DNA of 64,000 nt from DASPHG01 sp963748315 (lineage in GTDB: Bacteria > Actinomycetota > Thermoleophilia > Solirubrobacterales > Thermoleophilaceae), in contig CAVVIK010000005.1 in assembly GCA_963748315.1 (NCBI GenBank), forward strand, positions 623,902 through 687,901. Direction: 5' to 3'. Shown here one piece after another: positions 47,206 to 58,777 of this stretch (within the stretch, counting starts at the first letter, position 1; every line of letters begins with the position of its first letter). The notes beneath the pieces are model-generated. The model was not told the origin of the DNA, ran no database searches, and saw only the letters and a program-made list of their open reading frames with translations. Both the position numbers and the translations under genes were made by a program.

Positions 47206-50200
47206 TCAGTACACCTGCACCGGTTGTGCGTTGTAGTAGTCGGCGTAGCCAGCGCCGTTCTGGGTGGGCGTCGTATTGCCGTCCTTGACCCAGATGATGA
47301 TCTCCCACGTGCCGACGTCGTTCGCGGTCGGGGTCCAGCTCAGGGTGCGGCTGGACTGCCAGTTCGGCGCGGACACGTCCGGAGTCCAGCTGGAGGTGCC
47401 GGCCCTGCGGCGGAAGAGGGCGTACTGGTAGGTGCCCGGGAGGCCACCGGTGGCGGTGGCGGTCCAGGTGATGGTGGTGCCGGCGGGCGAGGTGGACGGG
47501 CTGCCCGTGCCGGTGAGGTCCACCGGGGGCGGCGTGGTGACCTCGACGTTGCCCGCGTTGTACCAGGCGGCGTGGCCGTAGGCGTTCATGTTGGAGGGCG
47601 TGTACGCATCCTTGATCCAGATGAAGACCTCCCAGGTGCCGACGTCGGCCGAGGTTGGGGTCCAGCTGAAGTTGCGGCTGGTCTGCCAGCTCGGGTTGTG
47701 ACGTCCGGGGTCCAGGAGGAGGTTCCGGCGCGGCGGCGGAAGAACGCGTAGCGGTAGGAGCCCGAATCGCCGCCGCTGCCGGTGGCGGTCCAGGAGATGG
47801 TGGCGCCGTACGGAGACTGCGACGGGCTGCTGGTCCCGGAGACGCTGGGCGGCGTCAGGACCTGGATGGTGCCCGGGTTGCAGCCCAGTGGCGTAACCGT
47901 AGGTGTTCTGGTTGGACGCCGTGTTGCCGTCCTTGACCCAGATGGTGATCTCATAGGAACCGGCGTCCGCCGAGGTAGGTCGTCCAACTGAACGTGTTGC
48001 CGGCCTGCCACGACGGCGAGCTCTGGGAGGGAACCCAGGTGCTGGTCCCGACCTTGCGGCGGAGCAGCGCGTAGCGGCGCGTCGAGGAGTCACCGCCACT
48101 GGCATTGGCCGACCAGGTGAAGGTGGTGCCGGTGTACCCGACCGAGGGGTTGCCCGAGCAGGTGAGGTTGGTGAACGGCGCCACGATCTGGACCGCGCCC
48201 GGGTTGTAGCCCGCGGCGTAGCCGTAGGTGTTCATGTCGGGCGGGGTGGCGCGTCCTTGACCCAAACGTAGGTCTCCCAGGTGCCGACGTCGGCCGAGGT
48301 CGGGGTCCAGCTATAGGACGTTGCTGGTCTGCCAGGCCGGCGAGTTGACGCTCGGATCCAGTTCGGGTCCCGGCGCGCCGGCGGAAGAACGCGTACCGGA
48401 CGGACGCCGGGTGCCGCCGCTGACGTTGGCCGTCCAGGTGATGTTGCCCGTAATTAGCCGGCGACGGGCTGCCGTTACCGCTCAGGGTGCGCGGCGTCAC
48501 GACCTGGACCGGTCCCGCGTTGTAGTAGGCGGCGTAGCCGTAGCCGTTCTGGGTGGGCGGCGTGTTGCCGTCCTTGACCCAGATGACGATCTCCCAGGTG
48601 CCGACGTCGCCCGAGGCCGGAGTCCAGCTCAAGAGTTGCTCAGCCTGCCAGGCCGGAGGATAACGTCCGGGAGTCCAGGCGCGTGGTCCCGGCGCGGCGG
48701 CGGAAGAACGCGTACTGGCGGGTCGACGGGACCCCGCCGCTGGCGGTGGCGGTCCAGGAAGGGTGACGCCCGTAGTAGACCGCGGACGGGCTCGAGGGTG
48801 CCGGTGAGGGTGATGGGACGGCACAACCTGGACCGGCCCGCGTTGGCGGCCGGCGGCGTAGCCGTAGGTGTTCATGTTGGCCGGCGTGTTGCCGTCCTTG
48901 ACCCAGACGTAGATCTCCCAGGTGCCGGTGTCCGCCGAGGTCGGCGTCCAGCTGAGGACGTTGCTGGCCTGCCAGGCCGGGGCGGTGACGTCCGGAGTCC
49001 AGGCGATGGTCCCGGCGCGGCGGCGGAAGAACGCGTACTGGGTGGTCGCCGGGATCGCCGCCGCTGGCGGTGGCCGTCCAGGTGAGGCGTTGCCATGGAC
49101 GAGCGGACGCCGGGCTCGCGGCGGCGGTGAGGGTGAGGGGCGCCACGACCTGGACGTTGCCCGGGTTGTAGGTGGCGCCGTAGCCGGGGCTGGGCGGCGT
49201 GTCGTCGTCCCGCGCCCAGAGCATGGATCTCCCAGGTGCCCGTGTCGGCGGTGCCCGGAGTCCAGGTGAAGACGTTGCTCGACTGCCAGGCCGGGGCCGT
49301 GGCGTCAGGATCCAGGCGGTCGTCCCGGCGCGCCGCCGGAACAGCGCGAGCTGGGTGGTCGGCGGATAGCCGCCGCAGGGGGTGGCGGTCCAGGTGATGG
49401 CCGTGCCCGTCATTCACGGACGCCGGGCTGGCGGTGGAGCTGAGGCAGAGGGGCGCGGAGAACGGTGACTGGGCCGGTTGTAGCCGGCGGCGTAGCCGTA
49501 GGTGTTCATGTTGGCCGGCGTGTCGCTGTCCTTGACCCAGACGTAGGTCTCCCAGGTGCCCACGTCCGCGCGGTGGGGTCCCAGGAAAGGGTTGCTCGTC
49601 TGCCAGCTCGGGAGCTGACGGCCGGGATCCAGGCGGTGGCTCCGGCGCGGCGGCGGAAGAACGCGTACTGGTAGGTCGCCGGGATGCCGCCGCTGGCGGT
49701 GGCGGTCCAGGTGATGAGCCTGGTGTCGTCGTGGGGCCTCGACTCCGGGCTCGGGGTGACGCTGAGGGTGAGGGGCGCCACGACCTGGACCGGACCGGGG
49801 TTGTAGGAGGTGGCGTAGCCGTAGCCGTTCTGGTTGGCCGGCGTGTCGCCGTCCTTGACCCAGACGAAGATCTCCCAGGTACCGACGTCGGCCGCGGCCG
49901 GGGTCCAGCTCAGGGCGTTGCTGGTCTGCCAGGCCGGAGCGGTGACGTCCGGGATCCAGGTGGTGGTCCCGCACGGCGCCGGAAGAGCGCGTACTGGTGG
50001 TCGACCGGATGCCGCCGCCGGCGGTGGCGGTCCAGGTGATGGCCGCCGGTGGTCGGCGACGCCGGGCTGCGGGGTCGCCGGTGAGGGTGAGCGGGGCGTC
50101 AGACCTGTGACGGTGCCCGCGTGGCGAGGCGGCATAGCCATAGGTGTTCTGGTTCGACGGCGTGTTGGCGTCCTTGACCCAGACGAAGATGTCCCAGGTG

Positions 50201-51720
50201 CCACGTCGGCCGAGGTCGGGGTCCAGATCAGGACGTTGCTGGTCTGCCAGCGCCGGGGTGGTGACGTCCGGGGTCCAGGCGGTGGTCCCGGCGACGGCGG
50301 CGGAAGAGGGCGTACCGGGTCGTCGACGGGGTGCCGCCGCTGGCGGTGGCCGTCAAGGTGACGGGTTGCCGTGGACGGCCTGCGCCGGGCTCGCGGTGAC
50401 GGTGAGGGTGAGGGGGGCGGCACGACCTGGACCGGGCCCGGGTTGGAGGAGGCGGCGTAGCCGTAGGTGTTGGCGTTGGCCGGGGTATTCCGTCCTTGAC
50501 GCCAGACGATGATCTCCCAGTCGCCGACGTCGGCGGCGCCCGGGGTCCAGGTGTAGGACGTTGCCCGACTGCCAGACCGTGGGGACGTCAGGGGTCCAGG
50601 CGGTCGTCTCCGACGCGTCGGCGGAACAACGCGAACTGGGTGGTCGGCCGGGTTGCCGCCGTTGGCGGTGCGCGGTCCAGGTGATGGGGTTGCCTGGATG
50701 GAGGTACGCCGGGCTCGGCGGTGGACGCTGACCGAGAGGGGCGCGCCGACCGCGACCGGGCCCGCGTTGCAGTCGGCGGCGAAGCCGTAGGTGTTCAGTT
50801 GGCCGGCGTGGTGCCGTCCTTGACCAGAACGGGTCTCCCAGGTGCCGAGCGTCCGAGGCGGTCGGGGTCCAGGTAGGGCTGTTGCTGCTCGGCCAGCCGG
50901 GGCGTGAAGCCGGGATCCAGTCCGTGGCTCCGGCGCGGCGGCGGAACAGCGCGTACTGAATGGTCCCCGGGGCGCCGCCGGTCGCGGTGGCGGCCCAGGT
51001 GACCGGGTTGCCCTGGGGCCCGCGCTACACAGGCTCGGCGCGGTGCACGTGAACGGTGAGGGGGCTGACGACCTGGACCGTGCCCGCGATCGCAGGAGGC
51101 GGCGTAGCCGAGGCCGTTGGCGTCGGGCGCCGTGGTTTTGTCCTTGACACCGACGGGCGAGCTTGCCAGCTCCCGACATCCGCGGGGGCCGGGGTCCAGG
51201 TGCAGGACGTTGCCCGGCTGCCAGACCAGGGGGTGGAGGAGCCAGGTGGTCGTCCCGACGCGCCGGCGGCCCAGGGTGTACTGGATGGTCGGCCCGTGGG
51301 GCCCACCGGTCGAGGTGGCGGTCAGGGTGACCGGTTTGCCGTAGGTCACCGTCGCCGGGTTCGGAGCGGAGCACGAGACGGTGAGGGGGACTACAGCCCC
51401 TGGACGTTACCCCCGTGGGCATAGGCGGCGAAGCCGTAGGTGTTGGCATCGGGGGGCGTGTTGCGGTCCTTGACCCAGACGATGATCTCCCAGACGCCGG
51501 TGTCGGCCGGTTCCGGGGTCCAGCTCAGGACGTTGCTGGTCTGCCAGCTCGGGGCGGTGACGGCCGGGATCCAGTCCGTGGCTCCGGGCCGGCGGCGGAA
51601 GAGCGCGTACTGAGTGGACGCCGTATGGCCACCCGTCGCGGTGGCGGTCCAGTTGATGGGGGTTCCATAGGGCGCCGTCGCCGGGTTCCTCGGGGTGACG
51701 GTGAGGGTCAGCCCTGGCGG
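47206..51720 (-). repeat. Fourteen tandem repeats of about 322 bp
   Basis: The anchor GGCGGCGTAGCCGTAGGTGTT (plus strand, variants) recurs near 47225, 47565, 47885, 48205, 48520, 48850, 49165, 49485, 49805, 50125, 50450, 50775, 51095 and 51415, a mean step of about 322 bp (107 codons). Linkers alternate between a few types (NTPPTQNGYGYA, NTPANMNTYGYA), as if produced by unequal exchange. Confidence 0.9.
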
Positions 51721-53306
51721 CAACGTGACCTCGACGGTGCGCGAGTAGGGCTGGTCCAGCAGACGGCCGTGCTCGTCCCGCCACGATGTGGCGGTGACCG
51801 TCTTGCTACCACCCGTGTCCCAGGTGTGGCTGGCGGTCAACTCCGTGGCAGGGGTTCCCTTCAGCTCCTGCACCGGGCTGCCGTCGCCCAGATTGAGCCG
51901 GTAGGTGACCGGGTCTGTGTAGGGCCAGCAGGAACGGATCTTCACTTTGTACTGGGCGGGGTCTCTGATCTCGACGGACGCCGGGCCATGAAGCTGGGGC
52001 TGCATCGCGGTGGAGCCGCCGAGGTCCCAGAAGCTGACGTGCTTGGCCGTTCCCGTCTTCAGCGTGCGGCTCCATGAGGCGCCGAGGATGCTCGCCCGGC
52101 CCGTGATGTCGATGCGGCGGTCGAGGTCGAAGGTGAGCGCGTCGACCGTTTCGGGGATGCCGTCGCCGTTCACGTAGCCGCAACTGTTGCCGGCGTAGCC
52201 CGAGATCTCCACGAAGTTGGGCCGCAAGCCGATCTGTGCGGAGATCAGATTCTCGCTGTAGACCCAAGCGCGCACGCCGATGTCGAGGTAGACCGTGGGC
52301 TTGACGCGGCCGTTGACGTTGGCGGTTACCGTGTCGGTGCCGCTGGGGGGGCTGCTGTCGAAATTGCTGGTGCCGGTGCAGTTGTCCAGCGTGCAGTTGT
52401 AATCGAAGGTTCCGCTGACGATGTTCTCGCCGTCGTAGCTGAGCTGGCCGACGGCATTGGCGGTGACTTCCATGCCCGTCGTGATCGGCAGGTGGGCGCC
52501 GACGCTGATGGTGATGTAGTAGAGGTTGATGGGATAGGTGAACAGAAGCGGCTTGGCGATCTGGTAAGGACCGAAAGAGCTCTGGTAATGGACCGTCCCC
52601 TGGAGATGGACGCCGCCGTTGGAGGTCGCGTTGCCATAGATGTGAATGTTCCTGACCTTGACGCCGTACGGCACGCAGAAACCGAGAATGTTCTTGCGCT
52701 TGATGCCGAACCGGATCGTGGCGTTGACCGTGCCTTCCAGATTTCCTTCCATGGTAAGGGTGCCCGTTGCGCCGCCTCCGAGCTCGTGGGTCTTGTTGTA
52801 GGGCTCCTGGTTACTCAAGTCGACCTGCTTGGCGGTCAGGTACTCCTTGGTGGCGCAACTGCCGCCGAAGATGGAGTTGCCGACGACCACCGAGGAGGAG
52901 GTCTCCTCGTCTTCAGGCTCGGCGATCTCGGCGATCTCGGCGTGGCTTCGCCGCCTGCTCCGACGCTTCGATGCCCGCGGCGATCTCCTGACTCACGATG
53001 TAGGCGTATTCCTGCTCCGTCTCCTCCTCGACCGAGACGGTGCCCGAGCCCCCCTCGGGCGGAGGCGGGAGGAGGTCCTCCTTGATGGTGTCCGGGAGCG
53101 GCGACCCGGTGATGCCGGCGTCGCCGCGGAGGATGTAGACGTGCTTGGTGATAGGGCCGGTGCCCGACCAGTGCAGTGATGATGCCGTCGCTGGGAGCGT
53201 TGATGAGTTGCCAGCTCGTTCCCGAGGTCTGGGCTGCCATCGGCGCGGCCATGGCAAACAGAGCAAAGACATAGATACAGGCCAAGGCGGATCGTAGGCG
53301 AATCAT
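47206..53306 (-). CDS. Giant secreted protein with 14 tandem 107-residue repeats, heavily frameshifted
   Basis: ATG 53304-53306 follows AGGAGAG. A signal peptide (ALACIYVFALFAMAAPMAA) is followed by a linker rich in Pro and acidic residues. The unique domain from about 52,890 has GNSIFGGSCATKEYL, TMEGNLEGTVNATIRFG and ISVGAHLPITTGMEV, then a PKD-like module (YRLNLGDGSPVQEL, SHTWDTGGSKTVTATSW). From about 51,720 down to the stop at 47206 come fourteen copies of an Ig-like repeat (WTATATGG, QYALFRRRPGATDWIP, LSWTP, WEIIVWVKD, YGFAAY). Full length would be about 2,030 residues. Most repeat units carry an indel. Confidence 0.75.
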
Positions 53307-53540
53307 GATGCTCTCCTATGGTTGGCAAAGCGCTGCGAGGTTTTGCCTCTACCGGGAGATGCGACGTTCGCGCGTAAAAACCGTCATGCCGCGAATCTCG
53401 GACAGGGTGAGGGGAATCCAGCGTTTCAGGCGTTAAGGCATTTGGACAATTCGTTGCTCCTTGACTCCCCAGAGAGAATCTCCCCCTTTCCCCTGAGGGT
53501 CCAAGAGTGCAGCGGATGCAACGCCTGTCAGGAGGCTCCT

Positions 53541-56456
53541 ATGGCTATGCCGTACCTCGCGCGACGCACTGTCTTGTCTCTGCTGGCCCTGTTTTCCGTC
53601 TTCGCCTGCCTGGTCGCCATCCTGCCCGCGGGAGCCGGAGCCCGCACCGGCCGATCTCAACTCGGGCCCAGGCGGGACGCTTCACGCTCTTCGAGAGCGG
53701 GCAGGTGCGCCCGCTCGCGCTGTCCCCGAGCGGGAAGCACCTGTTCGCCGTCAACACGCCCGACAACCGGCTCGAGGTCTTCCGCATCGTGAACCACGGG
53801 CCTGGAGCATCGCGCCTCGATCCCGGTCGGCCTCGAGCCGGTCGCCGTCGCGGCGCGCAGCGACGACGAGGTCTGGGTCGTCAACCACCTCTCCGACAGC
53901 GTCAGCATCGTCGACGCTCGACGACGACGCCACGAGCCGGGCGCGTCGTGCGCACGCTGCTCGTCGGCGACGAGCCGCGCGACATCGTCTTCGCCGGGCC
54001 GCGGCGCGAGCCGCGCGTTCATCACCACCGCCCACCGCGGCCAGAACGTCCCGTTCGATCCCGCAGCTCACGACGCCCGGCGTCGGCCGCGCCGACGTCT
54101 GGGTCTTCGACGCGGACAGCGCTCGGCAGCACGCTCGGCGGCACGCCGCTGACCATCGTCACGCTGTTCACCGACACGCCGCGCGCGCTGGCGGTGACGC
54201 CCGGACGGCAGCACGCGTCTACGCCGCCGGCGTTCCACACCGGCAACCGGACCACCGATCGTCCACGAGACGCTCGTTCCCGGACGGCTTCGGCCGCCGG
54301 ACGGCGCTCCCGGGCCCGCCACCAACGCCGACGGGCGACCCGCAGCCCGAGGTCGGGCTCATCGTCAAGTGCGAACGGCACCCACTGGGTCGACGCGCTC
54401 GGCCGCACCTGCGACGCAGTTCGTGAGGTTCTCGCTGCCCGACAAGGACGTGTTCGTGCATCGACGCCAACGCCAACCCGCCGCGCCAGCTCGCCGGGCG
54501 CGGCGGCTTCTTCCAGGGCGTCGGCACCATCCTCTACAACATGGCCGTCAACCCGGTGAACGGGAAGGTCTACGTCGTCGAACACCGAGGCGCACAACGA
54601 CGGCGCTTCGAGGGCCCGGGCACCTTCGCCGGCCACAGCCGTGCGCGGCCACCTCCACGAGAGCCGCATCACCGTGCTCTCGGCCCGGCGGGCGGCGTCG
54701 CGCCGCGCCACCTCAACAAGCACATCGACTACGACACCTGCTGCGCGCCGATCCCGAACGCCGAGAACGACAGGAGCCTCGCCCTGCCCGCAGGGCATGG
54801 CGGTGACCGAGCGACGGCGCAGACGCTCTACGTCGCGGCGCTCGGCTCGAGCAAGGTCGGCGTCTTCGACACCGGCGCAGCTCGAGAACGACACGTTCGT
54901 GCCGAGCGCCGCGACCAGATCCCGGTCAGCGGCGGCGGCCCCACCGGCCTCGTGCTCGACGAGGACCGCAGGCCAGCTCTACGTGCTGACCCGGTTCGAC
55001 AACGCGATCTCGATCGTCGACACCGGCGACGCGGCGCGGAGATCGCGCACGTCGCCGATGCACAACCCCGAGCCGCCGAGCGTCGTGCGCCGGCCGCCGC
55101 TTCCTCTACGACGCCTCGCTCTCGTCGAGCCACGGCGACTCGTCCTGCGCGAGCTGCCACGTCTTCGGCGACATCGACAGCCTGGCCTGGGATCTCGGCA
55201 ACCCGGACGGCGACGGTGCTCGACAACCCCGGGCCCGTTCGAGCGCCCAGCTCTCCGGTCACCGGGCAGCCCATGGAGCCCGATCTTCCACCCGATGAAG
55301 GGGCCGATGACGACGCAGAGCCTGCGCGGCATGGCCAACCACGGCCCGATGCACTGGCGCGGCGACCGCACCGGCGGCAACGACGCGCCGAGCGCGCAGC
55401 CGGACAGCGGCGCCTTCGACGAGCGCGCGGCGCTTCAAGAAGTTCCAGGCCGCCTTCGCCGGTCTGCTCGGGCGCGCGAGCAGCCGATCACGAGGCAGAC
55501 ATGGAGGCGTTCACCGACTTCATCCTCCAGGTCACGTATCCGCCGAACCCGATCCGGAACCTCGACAACTCGCTCACCGCCGATCAGCAGGCCGGGCGCG
55601 ACTTCTTCTTGAACACCGATCTCCGACTTCACCAGCCTGAGCACCTGCAACGTCCTGCCACATCCTCGATCCCGACGGCAACGCGGAGTACGGCGTCCCG
55701 CGCCCGGGCTTCTTCGGCACCGACGGCCGCTATACCTTCGAATCGGCGGCGGAACCCTTCAAGATCGCCGCACCTGCGCAACCCGTACCAGAAGGTCGGC
55801 ATGTTCGGGATGAAGACCCGGCCGAGCAGCCCCACGAGCGACGCCTTCCTGGGTCCCCAGATCCGCGGCTTCGGCTTCATTCACGACGGGGCCACCCCGA
55901 CGATCTTCAATTTCCTCAGCGCTCGTCACCAACGGTGGGGCTTCGACCAGTCTCCGGCCACGCCCGGCGGATTCCCGCCCGGGCCGGCCGGCGAGCTCCA
56001 GAAACGGCAGGTCGAGGATTTCCTGCTCGCCTTCGACAGCAACCTGGCCCCCATCGTCGGGCAGCAGACGACGCTCGACGAAGGACGAACGGAGCGGTGG
56101 CCGGAGAGCGGATCGATCTCCTGATCGATCGCGCCCGGGCGGGAGAGTGCGACCTGGTGGTCAAGGGCGAGAGCAACCAAGGTGAAAAGGGTTATCTCTA
56201 CGATGTCGCTTCCGGCCTGTTCCTCGGCAACCGGAGCAGCGACGCGCCGCTCCCGGATGCCAGCCTGCGGCAACGCGCCTTGCAGAAAGGCGGCGAGCTG
56301 ACCTACACCTGCACCCCGCCGGGCTCGGGGGTGCGCATCGGCATCGATCGCGACGAGGACGGCGTCCTCGACGGCGACGAAGAGGACGCAGGCAGCGCCC
56401 TTGCGGACACAGTCAGCAAAATCGCCTTGAAACCTCGATCAGCCAACGAGGGCTGA
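53541..56456 (+). CDS. Secreted YVTN-type beta-propeller fused to a di-haem cytochrome c peroxidase-like domain, many frameshifts
   Basis: ATG 53541 follows AGGAGG. The signal peptide is RRTVLSLLALFSVFACLVA. Propeller blades follow in alternating frames: RPLALSPSGKHLFAVNTPDN, EVWVVNHLSDSVSIV, GQTLYVAALGSSKVGVFDT and GQLYVLTRFDNAISIVDT. The C-terminal part has two haem sites, CASCHVFGDIDSLAWDLGN near 55,155 and CNVCHILDPDGN near 55,645, with FHPMKGPMTTQSLRGMANH between them, the layout of the MauG/cytochrome peroxidase family. It ends in a Ca-loop-like DRDEDGVLDGDEED. Periplasmic or surface redox enzyme; substrate unknown. Confidence 0.75.
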
Positions 56457-56474
56457 GCCCTGGAGACCTCAAGC

Positions 56475-56516
56475 TCCCCCGCGATCCTGGTCGCGGGGGA
56501 CTCCTTTTCCTTCTTG
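56475..56516 (+). terminator. Intrinsic terminator after the propeller-cytochrome gene
   Basis: TCCCCCGCGA (56475-56484) and TCGCGGGGGA (56491-56500) form a perfect 10-bp stem around TCCTGG. A pyrimidine-rich CTCCTTTTCCTTCTT follows. It lies 18 bp past the stop. Confidence 0.85.
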
Positions 56517-56550
56517 AAACGTTCGCGCCGGGCTCCTCGTAGAAGACGGC

Positions 56551-57627
56551 ATGAAGATCCTACGCTGCTTCTGGCCATCGCCCTGCTGCTGCCTCAAGAC
56601 GGGCTCGCGCAGCCGGCGACGCCGGACAGCTTTGTCGCCGCTTACGCCAAGGAGCACAACTTCAATGGCTCGATCCTGATCCAGAAGAACGGAGAGGTCC
56701 GCTTCGCGCAGAGCTTCGGACTGGCGAACCGATCCTTCAAGGTTCCGAACACCAACCAGACGAAGTACAAGATCGCCTCGATCACCAAGGTCTTTACATC
56801 GGTTCTGATCCTGCAGCTCCACGAACAGGGGAAGATCGACCTGAACCAGACGATCGGGACGTATCTGCCGGATTATGCCGGGGAGGGGGCCCGCAAGGTT
56901 TACGATTCACCAGCTTCTCAACCACACGTCCGGCCTCGCGAATTTCGATACGGTCAAGGACGCCGAGACGGCGATCCGGAGCGGAATCCCGGTGTATCAG
57001 ACGCCCTACACGAGCGATCAGCTCCTGGCCCAATTTTGCAGTGGCAAGCTGGCGAATGTTCCGGGGACCGTCTTCGATTACAACAACGCCGACTACATCG
57101 TGCTCGGGAAGATCCTCGAACGCCTTTACGGCAGCCCCTATGAGCAGGTTCTTCGGGACAGAATCCTTGGGCCGCTCAAGATGGCGAACACGGGCCTGTT
57201 GCATCAGAGCGACATCGTGGACGGGCTGGCGGACACCTATTTCTACCGGGACGACCTGAAGGCCCTGGCCAACGATCTGCCCGTCTACCCGGAAAACTCG
57301 TATGCCGCGGGTGCGATGTATTCAACGGTCAATGACATCCTGGCGTTCTCGAACGCTCTGTTCGGGGCCAAGCTCATCAAAGAGGAGACCCTCGCGCTGA
57401 TGTTCAAGCCGGGTCTTGACGACTATGGCTACGGCCTCTGGGCGTACGACACCAAGATCAACGGCAAGAAGCACAGGGTCGTGAAAAGACCGGGGCAGAT
57501 CATGGGGGCCCAGAGCCAGTTGTATCGCTTCCTGGACGAGGACGTCACCGTCATCATTCTCAGCAACACGGGAACCACGGACCTCGATGAATTCGTCGCG
57601 GAGATTGGCAAGAGGGTCGTCGGCTAG
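56551..57627 (+). CDS. Serine hydrolase of the class C beta-lactamase/DD-peptidase family, two frameshifts
   Basis: ATG 56551 starts a signal peptide (LLLAIALLLPQDGLAQ after a one-base slip in the first codons). The active-site Ser and Lys are in ASITKVFTS (SxxK) and the Tyr is in FDYNNADY (YxN). LNHTSGLANF and an HxG-like region near the end are also family features. The frame slips near 56,900. The C-terminus reads VTVIILSNTGTTDLDEFVAE and GKRVVG. This is an EstB/PBP4-star-like hydrolase and need not be a resistance enzyme. A copy of its tail recurs at 60606-60716. Confidence 0.85.
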
Positions 57628-57752
57628 CAACCGGCGCTCCCAAGGGTTGACGAAGAGGAGGAATGTGCGTAGAGTCGGCGTAAGCTACGGCAACTCAACC
57701 ACATAGAGCCATAGCGTCGGTAGGAGGCTCCGGAGGTCAGATTAGATCGAGC

Positions 57753-58550
57753 ATGCTCATAGAAATCGGACATGTGGAGGCGATCTTCCGGTATCCCGTG
57801 AAGTCCATGGGCGGCGAACGACTCGAGGTCGCCAAGCTGGGCTGGCACGGCCTCGATGGTGACAGACGCCTGGCATTCCGGCGGATTGATGACCGCAGCG
57901 GGTTCCCGTGGCTGACAGCAAGCAAGCTTCCCGACCTGCTCCTGTTTGCTCCGCACCGCCGTGAAGACGGTGCTCAGGGAGACCTTCCTACGCATGTTCG
58001 CACGCCGGATGGCGAAGAGATGCCTGTCTTCGGGGAGGACCTGGCCACGGAGGTCGGACGTCGGTACGGGGCTCCCGTGCAGATGATGCAGTTGAATCAT
58101 GGCATCTTCGATGAAGCGAGCATCTCCGTGATCGCCGTCGATACGGTGCGCGAGATCGGACGACTCGCAGGGCGGAGCCCGGACGTGCGACGATTTCGCC
58201 CGAATGTTGTCGTTCGTTTACTGCGATCGGTTCCCTTTCAGGAGGACGAGTGGCTGGGCGGTGTGCTCTCATTCGGCGAGGGGGACGACGCCCCCGCCAT
58301 CACCGTCACGATGCGCGACGCTCGCTGCTCGATGGTGAACCTTGATCCCGACTCGGCAAGTCCTGCGCCAGAAGTGCTGAAGGCGGTCGTTCGTGCGAAC
58401 CAGAACAACGCGGGAATCTACGGCGCGGTCACTCGCATCGGTCGGCTGGCGGTCGGACAGACCATACGCCTCCGTCGGCGACCGAGAAAAGGGAACGTGG
58501 GGGATCGAAGCACAATGTCCCGGACGCCGCTTCGTAGCCGAGATGGGTGA
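57753..58550 (+). CDS. MOSC domain protein (molybdenum cofactor sulfurase-like)
   Basis: 265 residues, intact, a rarity in this half of the contig. The N-terminal MOSC beta-barrel has EAIFRYPVKSMGGERLEVAK and WHGLDGDRRLAFR. The MOSC domain has RRFRPNVVVRL, ARCSMVNLDPDS with the conserved Cys, and GIYGAVTRIGRLAVGQTI. By homology it may move sulfur or bind pterin/Moco in an oxidoreductase, like YcbX or mARC, but it has no ferredoxin domain. GGAGG precedes ATG 57753. About 230 bp downstream hold no recognisable gene. Confidence 0.9.
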   Translation: MLIEIGHVEAIFRYPVKSMGGERLEVAKLGWHGLDGDRRLAFRRIDDRSGFPWLTASKLPDLLLFAPHRREDGAQGDLPTHVRTPDGEEMPVFGEDLATEVGRRYGAPVQMMQLNHGIFDEASISVIAVDTVREIGRLAGRSPDVRRFRPNVVVRLLRSVPFQEDEWLGGVLSFGEGDDAPAITVTMRDARCSMVNLDPDSASPAPEVLKAVVRANQNNAGIYGAVTRIGRLAVGQTIRLRRRPRKGNVGDRSTMSRTPLRSRDG

Positions 58551-58777
58551 TTCCCCGAATCCGGTTGAACCAGACCCGCCTTGAAGGGAACATACGGAGG
58601 GGGACTACTACGGAGCCCCTGCCGCAGAGCCTCACCCGACTTGGAGGAACCTGCGAGGCTTGACCTGCCTTGGGCGTCGTGTAAGGACCCGCATCTCGTC
58701 AGGAGCGGTGGGGGCCGGGACGGAGGAGGAGTACCTGCCTTCGGCCCATCCATCGACCTGGGTCTGGGAGCTCAACC

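Noticed and set aside
45544..49269. Plus-strand open frames opposite the repeat genes
   Set aside because: They repeat with the same 322-bp period as the minus-strand domains and read as VGVHVGRRVAVLDPD-type low-complexity shadows; the minus strand has signal peptides, ribosome sites and terminators.
53340..53520. Possible dispersed CGTCATGCC...GGAATCCAG-type repeat upstream of the propeller gene
   Set aside because: The resemblance to common intergenic repeats is short and imperfect, and no clear inverted arms could be drawn, so it is not listed as a feature.
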